Positions 23,773-30,927 of a stretch of 32,222 bases of DNA are shown here, piece by piece. This DNA is from Prevotella sp. (lineage in GTDB: Bacteria > Bacteroidota > Bacteroidia > Bacteroidales > Bacteroidaceae): positions 1 through 32,222 of the forward strand of contig JALFCG010000094.1 of assembly GCA_022771265.1 (NCBI GenBank), given 5' to 3'. A program made the position numbers and the translations under genes. Numbering within the stretch: the stretch's first letter is position 1; every line of letters starts with the position of its first letter. The notes under the pieces are model-generated. The model was not told the DNA's origin and made no database searches. It worked only from the letters and a program-made list of their open reading frames with translations.

Positions 23773-25134
23773 TTATGCCATTGCGGCATCTTTGTCCTTC
23801 TTGTCTGCACTGACTTTGATGATGAAGTTCTTGGCAGAGTAGAACGGAGTAAGGCTGATGTCGCAGGTGATGCGCTTGGTGACAGGGTCTTGTGTCGGCT
23901 CCTTGATCTCATAGTTCTGGAAGAGGTTGCCGTAGCCCTTGTAGTCGTTGAGGAATGCCTGGATTTTTGCCTTGAGGTTCTTTGGAGAGTTGTATGGATC
24001 CCAGTTTTCGAGAGCCACCTCGTGTACGAAGTTCATCAGCACCTTCTTTACCCAGTCAAACACGCGTACGATAGGATATTCCTTCATTGCTGTGTTGTCG
24101 CCGTTGTAGAGAGTGGTGTTGTTGAAAGCCATCACGCGGCCTTCGCTGTAAACCATCGGGATGACCTGGTTGTCCATGAGCGCTGCAATCTCGCTCTTCA
24201 GCAGGTCGAGCTTCACGCCCTTCACGCCGTCGATGGTACCGTACTTCTTTCCGCCTGCACCTTGTGCCATGTTAGCGGTCTCGTCGTAGAGCTTACCGCA
24301 GAGGGCTGCTGAAGGAGCGATATAGAAGGCGTTGGCGTCCTCCTCGTCAGTTGACATCTTTTCAGCGTCGCGGCCTACAATCCAGTTGGCGGTCATGATG
24401 ACGTTCTGCAGTTCGGCGTCGCTGTCCTTGTAGCCTTCGGTGTTTGCCTGAAGGTCGTCGAAGGAGTACTCGTCGGCGTGGTCGGTGATGAGCATCACCT
24501 TGTACTTGAATGCCATCTTTGCCCACTGCAGCAGTGACACCTTGTCCTGGAACACGTTGCCTGGAACACAAACCAAGCTGTAGCAGTCCTTCAGCGAGAG
24601 GCGGTCGAAGCCATTGCGGAGCAGGTTCTCCACTTCTCCTGCGAAGCCAGAGTCCGGGTCGGCGATGTCTTCCTTCACTACGTTGATGATGCGGAGGTTC
24701 TTAACCTTGTCGGTATTGGCGGTCTTGAAGAACGAGTCGAGTTCGCGGTAAGAGCGTTCGAGATTCTGTGTAGCGTAGAGAGCGTCGGTGATGCCCTGCT
24801 TCAGCACGCTGGTGTATTTCTCTTCCTTCTCCTTGCATGAAGCGGCAAACTCGGTGGCTGTGCCGTGACCTTCGTCGAGCAGTGCGAGCCATCCCTTGAT
24901 GTCGTTCTTCAGTGTCTCGCGCTTGTCGGCGAAGCGTTTGTCGGTGAGGAACACGTTCTTAGCTGCCTTGCGTGCGGGGTTGAGGTTATCGGCATCTGGA
25001 AGGAAACCACGTATAGCGTTGAATCCGCCGAACGATGCCAACAGTTTTGATGTATCTTGAGCTTTTGCCTCGGCTGCTCCTGTTTGGGCTGCTGCAGCTG
25101 CCTGAGGAGCTTTTTGCATTTCTGTTTCTGCCAT
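23773..25134 (-). CDS. tssC: TssC, T6SS sheath large subunit
   Basis: This 453-aa protein pairs with TssB to form the contractile sheath around the Hcp tube. Matching features are the Ala/Gln-rich N-terminus followed by IRGFLPDADNLNP, the central LSLKDCYSLVCVPG and NVIMTANWIVGRDAEKMSTD, and the C-terminal PFYSAKNFIIKVSADKK strand expected of the sheath handshake. It is shorter than proteobacterial TssC (about 490 aa) but normal for the Bacteroidetes type. It is encoded 40 nt after tssB and followed by a strong stem-loop that sets off the Hcp genes. Confidence 0.93.
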   Translation of the reverse strand: MAETEMQKAPQAAAAAQTGAAEAKAQDTSKLLASFGGFNAIRGFLPDADNLNPARKAAKNVFLTDKRFADKRETLKNDIKGWLALLDEGHGTATEFAASCKEKEEKYTSVLKQGITDALYATQNLERSYRELDSFFKTANTDKVKNLRIINVVKEDIADPDSGFAGEVENLLRNGFDRLSLKDCYSLVCVPGNVFQDKVSLLQWAKMAFKYKVMLITDHADEYSFDDLQANTEGYKDSDAELQNVIMTANWIVGRDAEKMSTDEEDANAFYIAPSAALCGKLYDETANMAQGAGGKKYGTIDGVKGVKLDLLKSEIAALMDNQVIPMVYSEGRVMAFNNTTLYNGDNTAMKEYPIVRVFDWVKKVLMNFVHEVALENWDPYNSPKNLKAKIQAFLNDYKGYGNLFQNYEIKEPTQDPVTKRITCDISLTPFYSAKNFIIKVSADKKDKDAAMA

Positions 25135-25174
25135 TTTTCTATGTTTTTATTGTTTATTATTTACATCCCTTTTT

Positions 25175-25633
25175 TTATCCTTCAAGTTCGTTGAGCATGG
25201 CCTGAAGCATCTGCTTCAGTTCGTCGCGCGAGCCTGCTTCCTTGAGTATGTCGCGAAGCTTGCGGTTTTGCTCGATGCTCTTGCGAATCTTCACGTTAGT
25301 GTCGATTTTCTGCTTTACGCCGGAGAGGAATGTGCTGTTCTCCACCAAGCGTCCTTTTCCGCCGTTAGCTTCGAAGTCGCGCAGTTCGCCGAACTTCAGT
25401 GTCTCGTTGACCGAGCCACCATCCTCGTCGATGAAGTCAACCTCCACGCTTGGCTTGAAGTGAGCGAAAGCGTCGTTGATGTTCTGGATGTCCTCAACCA
25501 GTTCAGGGTTTCCAGGTTCCACGTCAGAAGTGTACTGGTCAATCATGAGTGTCTTGTTGTTGTCGATTAATGACACTTTTGCTCCAGACTCCTCATCTGG
25601 AGCCATAGAGATGAAATTTTCTTTTATTGCCAT
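25175..25633 (-). CDS. tssB: TssB, T6SS sheath small subunit
   Basis: This 152-aa small sheath protein forms TssB/TssC protomers. It shows the family pattern GAKVSLIDNNKTLMIDQYTS, HFKPSVEVDFIDEDG, ETLKFGELRDFEANG and a C-terminal helical segment (IEQNRKLRDILKEAGSRDELK), the region that in other systems is recognised by or contacts ClpV and TssC. It lies 27 nt after clpV and 40 nt before tssC, so the three are a single transcription unit for sheath assembly and recycling. Confidence 0.93.
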   Translation of the reverse strand: MAIKENFISMAPDEESGAKVSLIDNNKTLMIDQYTSDVEPGNPELVEDIQNINDAFAHFKPSVEVDFIDEDGGSVNETLKFGELRDFEANGGKGRLVENSTFLSGVKQKIDTNVKIRKSIEQNRKLRDILKEAGSRDELKQMLQAMLNELEG

Positions 25634-25660
25634 AGCAAATTCTATTTATTTATGTTAATA

Positions 25661-27892
25661 CTATTGTTTTACTTCAAACTTCAGTTCGTCGCCGTCGATA
25701 CCAACGACTATTGTGTCGCCGCCTTTTACCTTGCCTGCGATGATGAGTTTCGAGAGCGGGTGGCGGAGGTCCTTGCGTATGTTGCCGATAATCTGGCGTG
25801 CGCCATATTGGGGGTCGAAGCCTTTCATGGCAATCTTTGCCTTCACCTCGTCGGTCATCTCGAGCTTCATGTCCTGTTCGGCAAGGAGCTTCAACAGTCC
25901 CTTCAGATGGATGTCGAAAATCTTGACCACGGTCTCTTCGGTGATTGGTGAGAACGGAACAATCTCGGTCAGGCGTGCGAGGAATTCCGGACGGAAGTAT
26001 TGCTGCATGATGTCCATCATCTCGGTGTTGGTCGGGATGGTGCCTTCCTGGAATTTCTTTGCGATGTACTGGCTTCCGATGTTGGAGGTGAAAAGTATAA
26101 GCGCATTGGAGAAGTCGCCGACGCGGCCCAGACGGTCGTGGAGCTTGCCTTCGTCGAGAATCTGCAGGAACAGGTCGAACACTGACTTGTGGGCTTTCTC
26201 AATCTCGTCGAACAGCACTACGCTGTAAGGGTTCTGTCGAATCTTGTTGACGAGCAATCCGCCTTCCTCGTAACCTACATATCCCGGAGGCGCACCGTAG
26301 AGCAGTGCAACCGAATGTTCTTCCTTGAATTCCGACATGTCGAAACGCACCAGTGCCGACTCGTCGCCGAAGAGGAAGGCAGCCAACGCCTTTGACAGCT
26401 CGGTCTTACCGGTACCGGTCGGGCCGAGGAAGAAGAACGACCCCATCGGCTGTCCTTTCTTGTTGAGGCCAGAGCGTGACTCAAACACGCTGTCGAGCAC
26501 TTTCTTTATGGCGTGGTCCTGACCGATTACTCGCTCCTTCAGGGTGTCTTCAGCACCAAGGAGACGGTCGCGCTCAGAAGTCTGCACCTTTCCGAGAGGA
26601 ATGCCTGTCTGCTTTGCCACCACAGCCTCCATGTCGGAGGTGGCAAGGGCTTGACGGCGCTGCTCGGCGTCTTCTGTCTTGTTGTTCTGTATCTTCAATG
26701 CCGCCATCGAGCGGTCGATGAGGTCAAAGGCTGAGTCGGGCAGTGCCTTTTCGCTGAGGTAACGCTTTGCAAGTCGTATGGCATCGCCCATCACTTCCTC
26801 GGCGATGGTGATGCCGTGGAACTGCTCGTAGGCAGGCAGTGCGCCTTTGAGAATCTCAAGGCAGAGGTCGGCGGTAGGTTCCTCGACGGTGAGTTTCTCG
26901 AGCTTGCTTGTCATCTCCTTGTCGGTTTCGATGTTTTTTGTGAAGCCGTCGATGCTTGAGGTGGCGAGCAGCTGTAGCTGTCCGCGTGTCAGTTCCTGCT
27001 TCAGCATTGAGGAGCAGCCGTAGAGCGACCCTTGCTTGTCGAACAGTTTGTCGATGCTTTCGATGACGAGCACAGCACTGCCGCTGCCGCGACGGTCGTT
27101 CATCATCTTCAGTATGTTCTTGAAGCGGTTTTCCACTTCTCCCTTGTACTGTGCGTCGGCGCTGATGGCGGCAAGGTCGATTTCCATCACCGCAGCGTCC
27201 TGAAGGAAGTCAGGCACCTGGTTGTTGGCGATGCGTGTGGCGAAAGCCTCAATGAGAGCCGTCTTGCCCACGCCAGCCTCACCTGTGACGAGCAGGCTTG
27301 ACTTAGTCTTTCGTCCGAGGGTTTCGAACACTGTTTCCAGCTCTTTCTCAAATCCCACAATCACTCCGAGCTTTCCTTCCCTTGCCTGCTTCACCTTGTC
27401 GATGCAATAAGCCTCTGCACCGTTGGAGCTGCCCTTTGGTCCAGCTCCTGGAGTAGGTTCATAGCATGGGGTTGAAGCCTCTGCACCTGCCCCCATCTTC
27501 TCGCTTATCTCAGCTGCGGTGAGCGGCAGGGTCTTCAGCTGGTCGAAGGAGAATCCCACTCCAGGTGTCACGAGTGCTGCGAGCACACATATCTCGTTGG
27601 TCTCTTCGAGTCCGAACTTCATCTTGTATTCCTCCGCCTCGTCCATGACGGCTATAGCTTCCGCCGACAGTTCGAGGTTGCGCATTGGTCTAACGGCACG
27701 CGGGGAGAGCTGCATCTGTACGTCAGCCCAGTCCTGCAGGTAATAATAGTCCTTGTCGAGGTCTGACTCAATAAACTTCACCAGTCCCACGTCCTTGTGC
27801 AGGGCTGCCTTGAAGAGGTGTGCCGGATAGATGGCGTCGCTGCAATATTCTTCTGCGAATGATTGAGCAATTGTGTTAAGCGTTTCCTTCAT
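25661..27892 (-). CDS. clpV: ClpV/TssH, T6SS sheath-recycling AAA+ ATPase
   Basis: This 743-aa ClpB-type double AAA+ protein disassembles contracted sheaths. Domain D1 has an intact Walker A (GEAGVGKT, 204-211) and pore loop (YKG, 249-251). However, the Walker B region reads VLVIESID (274-281), where a usual DE would be expected, and the segment that normally holds arginine fingers reads KEMTSKLEK (325-333). D2 is complete: Walker A GPTGTGKT (490-497), pore loop GYVGY (537-541), Walker B VVLFDE (558-563), sensor Asn604, Arg640 finger and GAR (697-699). Only about 25 residues (about 395-425) join D1 to the D2 side, so the middle coiled-coil domain of ClpB/ClpV is essentially absent. It is shorter than typical ClpV (about 850 aa) and is the first gene of the clpV-tssB-tssC unit. 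Confidence 0.92.
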   Translation of the reverse strand: MKETLNTIAQSFAEEYCSDAIYPAHLFKAALHKDVGLVKFIESDLDKDYYYLQDWADVQMQLSPRAVRPMRNLELSAEAIAVMDEAEEYKMKFGLEETNEICVLAALVTPGVGFSFDQLKTLPLTAAEISEKMGAGAEASTPCYEPTPGAGPKGSSNGAEAYCIDKVKQAREGKLGVIVGFEKELETVFETLGRKTKSSLLVTGEAGVGKTALIEAFATRIANNQVPDFLQDAAVMEIDLAAISADAQYKGEVENRFKNILKMMNDRRGSGSAVLVIESIDKLFDKQGSLYGCSSMLKQELTRGQLQLLATSSIDGFTKNIETDKEMTSKLEKLTVEEPTADLCLEILKGALPAYEQFHGITIAEEVMGDAIRLAKRYLSEKALPDSAFDLIDRSMAALKIQNNKTEDAEQRRQALATSDMEAVVAKQTGIPLGKVQTSERDRLLGAEDTLKERVIGQDHAIKKVLDSVFESRSGLNKKGQPMGSFFFLGPTGTGKTELSKALAAFLFGDESALVRFDMSEFKEEHSVALLYGAPPGYVGYEEGGLLVNKIRQNPYSVVLFDEIEKAHKSVFDLFLQILDEGKLHDRLGRVGDFSNALILFTSNIGSQYIAKKFQEGTIPTNTEMMDIMQQYFRPEFLARLTEIVPFSPITEETVVKIFDIHLKGLLKLLAEQDMKLEMTDEVKAKIAMKGFDPQYGARQIIGNIRKDLRHPLSKLIIAGKVKGGDTIVVGIDGDELKFEVKQ

Positions 27893-27915
27893 ATAAAATA
27901 GGTGTAAATTGTCTG

Positions 27916-27923
27916 CAAAATTA
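27916..27923 (-). promoter_or_regulatory. -7 promoter box for clpV-tssB-tssC
   Basis: Minus strand TAATTTTG followed by CAGAC, 24 nt before the clpV ATG, fits TAnnTTTG. The 109-nt gap it sits in also contains a 10-bp perfect palindrome (ATTCCGGAAT, 27988-27997). So clpV may be expressed apart from the upstream spike cassette. Confidence 0.6.
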
Positions 27924-28001
27924 AAAAATAATCTTGGTAATTACGAAGAATGATATTTATTTCTTGTTATTTTTCTGATAATTTAACATTCCGGAATATG
28001 G

Positions 28002-28703
28002 TCAATCCATTCTCAGCGATTGTCCGATGGCATCGTGGCGTATAGCTTGGGCTTTGGCAGCCTGTTTGTTGCCCTCTTTCGTGAGCCATCGCTGGTAAGC
28101 CTCTTCCACTTCTTTCTTCTTGTCGTCGGTGAGTTGCTGTCGCATCTGGCTGAACTGCTCAGCCAGGGCATCCACCTCCTCCTTAGCCTCGTCGAGGTTT
28201 TTCGGGTCGTCGTTGATGAGTTCTTTTGTGATTTTCGCCATATACTTGACTTTGATGCCGTCGAACTTCAGTTTGCATTCCGTGTCAAGGGCGTCGATGG
28301 CGGTGTTCAGGATGTCACGCCTGTCGTCGTTCACCTCAGGCATGGTCAGCCTAAGGTATTTCGACTCAAGGCTGTCGTCGTCCTTGTCGGCGTTGGAGTA
28401 GGTTTCCAGCGACTGCTTGAACTCCGGGTGAATGTTCTTGATGCCCTTCATGATATAGGGCAGGTTGCTTGCCTGAAGTGGATAGACCTCGAGTTTGTCC
28501 TCGTTCTCCGGCTCTTCGTGAGTGGCGATGTGGGCCAGCTGTTCGATTGTCGCGGTAATACCGTTAATGTCTTCCTCAAAACCGAGCAGCGACGAGGGGT
28601 CAGCCTTTACACACAGTTGGCAGTAGCCGTACGACATCATCGAGAGAAAGCCTGTGAGCCTGCTCTGCATGTCGCTTATCATTGTTGTTACCGATCTTTT
28701 CAT
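28002..28703 (-). CDS. T6SS spike-cassette helical protein, copy 2
   Basis: This 233-aa paralogue of the 231-aa protein at 15118-15813 is also uncharacterised, helical and charged, with no export signal. The best-conserved block is MSYGYCQLCVKADPSSLLGF, and a 20-bp stretch is identical at the DNA level between the copies (15701-15720 and 28591-28610), which suggests strong constraint or recent exchange. It follows the PAAR-like gene by 11 nt and ends the second spike cassette, 109 nt before clpV. A role as adaptor or chaperone for the spike is inferred only from its position. Confidence 0.75.
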   Translation of the reverse strand: MKRSVTTMISDMQSRLTGFLSMMSYGYCQLCVKADPSSLLGFEEDINGITATIEQLAHIATHEEPENEDKLEVYPLQASNLPYIMKGIKNIHPEFKQSLETYSNADKDDDSLESKYLRLTMPEVNDDRRDILNTAIDALDTECKLKFDGIKVKYMAKITKELINDDPKNLDEAKEEVDALAEQFSQMRQQLTDDKKKEVEEAYQRWLTKEGNKQAAKAQAIRHDAIGQSLRMD

Positions 28704-28714
28704 ATACAGCTTTT

Positions 28715-29104
28715 TTATTTTCCAGTTGCGTCACATGCGTTTCCTGGCATTGTCACCGTGATTTGTCCTCCCCAGTTGCACATGCACTTGCAGTTGTCAA
28801 GCAGGGCAGGGAAATTGCTGAACTTCTCTTTGCCTCCGGGCGACCATGGAGCCGCTATCACCGGCATACAGGGCATTGGGGTTAGTACTCCGGCCGCTGC
28901 CGACGTGGCAGAAGCTACTGTGGGATTGCTCAGGCTACGGCACATGCCGAAGGGCGCGATGTTTACTATCGGTTTATTGTCCATGATGTTGCCTGCAGGT
29001 TTGTTCTGTACCATAGGGCGCGTTGGATCGGCAACCAAGAACGAGCTGGGAGCCATTCCGAATGAGCATTTAAGCAATGCTCCTGCACATACAAATTTTC
29101 CCAT
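28715..29104 (-). CDS. PAAR-like (DUF4280) spike-tip protein
   Basis: This 129-aa protein has the DUF4280/PAAR-like pattern: CAGALLKCSFG near the N-terminus, NIAPFGMCRSLSNP in the middle, PMPCMPV, and a C-terminal CKCMCNWGGQITVTMPG. Proteins of this family replace the classical PAAR cone that sharpens the VgrG tip and attaches effectors. The many conserved cysteines suggest metal or disulfide stabilisation. It lies 12 nt after the 596-aa beta-repeat gene and 11 nt before the 233-aa gene. No equivalent gene is present in the first cassette. Confidence 0.9.
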   Translation of the reverse strand: MGKFVCAGALLKCSFGMAPSSFLVADPTRPMVQNKPAGNIMDNKPIVNIAPFGMCRSLSNPTVASATSAAAGVLTPMPCMPVIAAPWSPGGKEKFSNFPALLDNCKCMCNWGGQITVTMPGNACDATGK

Positions 29105-29116
29105 ATCTGTTTTTCT

Positions 29117-30907
29117 TTATTGTGTACTTTCTTTTTTCACTTCTTCTTCCTTCAACTTTGCCGAAGGCTTGCCCGGGCTTGATGATGACGGGGCACCCAT
29201 GCCGTCGGAGATGTTTGGTGACTTGAACGACGAGCCTGCCTCAAGCGACTTGAACGAACCGGAGGGAGCTGTTGTCTCGCCCTTGATGTCCGCCTTTCCC
29301 GCGATGGTGGTGTCGCCGTTGATTTCGTTCTTGCTTGCGCCAAGGGTGATGTTGCCGCCGTCGAGGGTGACCACAGCCTTCGCCTCGCCTTGCTGCACCT
29401 CGGCAGTGGTGGTGGCTATGACGCTCACCTTGTCCGACGCCACCTGCACGAGTTGGCTCTTCGTCTGTTTGTCGCTGCTTCCTACGAGCATCTTGTCGGC
29501 TATCAGCACCATCTGGCTGTTTTGTGCGAGTTCCTTGTCCTTGCGGCTTTCCTTGTCCACGTTCATGGCAGCCGCCTTTATTTCCTTTGCGTTCAGCGAG
29601 ATGTTTCCCGTCGATTTGCCTTCGGTGTCGGTAGCTTCAGCGGTGATGCTCTCCATCCTCAGGTTGAACTTCGAGTCTTTCGTCAGGGCTTTTTCCTCGA
29701 GCTTCTTGTCCTTCAGTTCTCGGTCAACAGCCTCTACGGTTACGTTTTTCGATGTTATGGTGACGTCGCCGATGGCAGTGACGTCGCCTTTCTCGCGTTT
29801 CTCGTCGTACTTTGCCGTTGCTGTTGAGATGCTTACATTCTGTGAGTTGACGCTGAACGTGCTGTCCTTCACCAGTGCCGCGTCCTTGTCCTGTGCCACA
29901 AATGAGATGTTAGGCGACTGCACTCGGAACAATGCTTTGTCGTTGTCGCGCAGGTTGCCGTCGCCGTCGATGGCTGTAAACATGATTTTTTCCGACTTCA
30001 CGGAGATGAAGGCGTCTGTCGTTTCCTTGGCAAAGGATGAGCTTTTCGACGAGAGGTTTTTCTTTATATCCTTCAGTGCGTCGTTGCGACGGTTGATTTC
30101 CGCCTGTTGCGACACGAGGTATATGTGGCGGTTGAGTGCGGCAAGCAGCTGCAGTTCCAGTTCTTCGTACTGCTCGTGCAGCTCCTCTAAGTCAGGATGG
30201 CTGCTGCTGAGGTGGATAGGGTTGTCGTTCATGTCCTCCTGCTCGTCGAGTATCTTTGCCAGGTCCTTCATCAGGCTGTCGATGTTCTTCCTGTTTTTGC
30301 TTATCTCGCTTTTCAGTGAGTTCGCCGCTTCGTCGAGGCTCTTTGTCTTTGTCTCGATGTCCTTGCTTTTCATGCTGTTGCTTGGTGTAGCATTGACATT
30401 GATGGAAGAGTCGGAGCTGAAGGTGATGCCCGACAATGCCGCCGGTGAACTGACGAAGGCGCCCTTGTCGCTGTCGGCCTGTAGTGTGATGCCGTTGGCT
30501 TGGCACACTATTTCCGACCTGTCGCAAACGACGTTTTCCATTCCGTCGCTTCCTGGGTCAACGGCAATGCTTCTTATGCTTGCAGCCCTTTGCACGATGT
30601 TTCCTCCCACGAGTGGTGTTCCTACACCTTCAAGCGAGATGTTGTTGGCACGTATGGTCACTGTCGATCCGCCTCCTTCGGCAATGAGGTTTCCCGAGTG
30701 GTCAACATTTCCGAGAATGATGTTCGGTGCCGATACTATCAGCGTTCCGTTGTCACGCAGGTATTTTATGTTTTTGGCAGTGTTGTAGAGTTCCTCTTTC
30801 ATTCTCATTATGTCACTCTTCTGCTGCCTAATCTCCTCAAGGTCCTTTTTCACACAGTTTTCAAAACTGTTGAGCGCGTCCTTTATGTCGTCGAGTATTG
30901 TATCCAT
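29117..30907 (-). CDS. VgrG-associated beta-repeat/coiled-coil protein, copy 2
   Basis: This 596-aa paralogue of the 602-aa protein has the same order: N-terminal helix, beta-repeats (TLIVSAPNIILGNVD, VTIRANNISLEG), a long central helical/coiled-coil block (KSLDEAANSLKSEIS onward), more beta-repeats (TAPSGSFKSLEAGSS, VVTLDGGNITLG) and a charged EEEVKKE tail. The two align over their full length with ends that are almost the same. It sits 20 nt after the vgrG-2 fragment and 12 nt before the PAAR-like gene, so it is part of a second spike set. Function is unknown, and a spike-associated structural role is inferred from repeats and neighbours. Confidence 0.75.
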   Translation of the reverse strand: MDTILDDIKDALNSFENCVKKDLEEIRQQKSDIMRMKEELYNTAKNIKYLRDNGTLIVSAPNIILGNVDHSGNLIAEGGGSTVTIRANNISLEGVGTPLVGGNIVQRAASIRSIAVDPGSDGMENVVCDRSEIVCQANGITLQADSDKGAFVSSPAALSGITFSSDSSINVNATPSNSMKSKDIETKTKSLDEAANSLKSEISKNRKNIDSLMKDLAKILDEQEDMNDNPIHLSSSHPDLEELHEQYEELELQLLAALNRHIYLVSQQAEINRRNDALKDIKKNLSSKSSSFAKETTDAFISVKSEKIMFTAIDGDGNLRDNDKALFRVQSPNISFVAQDKDAALVKDSTFSVNSQNVSISTATAKYDEKREKGDVTAIGDVTITSKNVTVEAVDRELKDKKLEEKALTKDSKFNLRMESITAEATDTEGKSTGNISLNAKEIKAAAMNVDKESRKDKELAQNSQMVLIADKMLVGSSDKQTKSQLVQVASDKVSVIATTTAEVQQGEAKAVVTLDGGNITLGASKNEINGDTTIAGKADIKGETTAPSGSFKSLEAGSSFKSPNISDGMGAPSSSSPGKPSAKLKEEEVKKESTQ

Positions 30908-30927
30908 AATGTATGTCCTGTCTTTAG

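Noticed and set aside
28020..30788. A 922-codon plus-strand open frame antisense to the second spike cassette
   Set aside because: It covers three well-supported minus-strand genes, spans their boundaries, and the translation is low-complexity Ser/Leu/Phe-rich. Codon bias on the coding strand (few TTA, CTA and TCA codons) explains the lack of stops.
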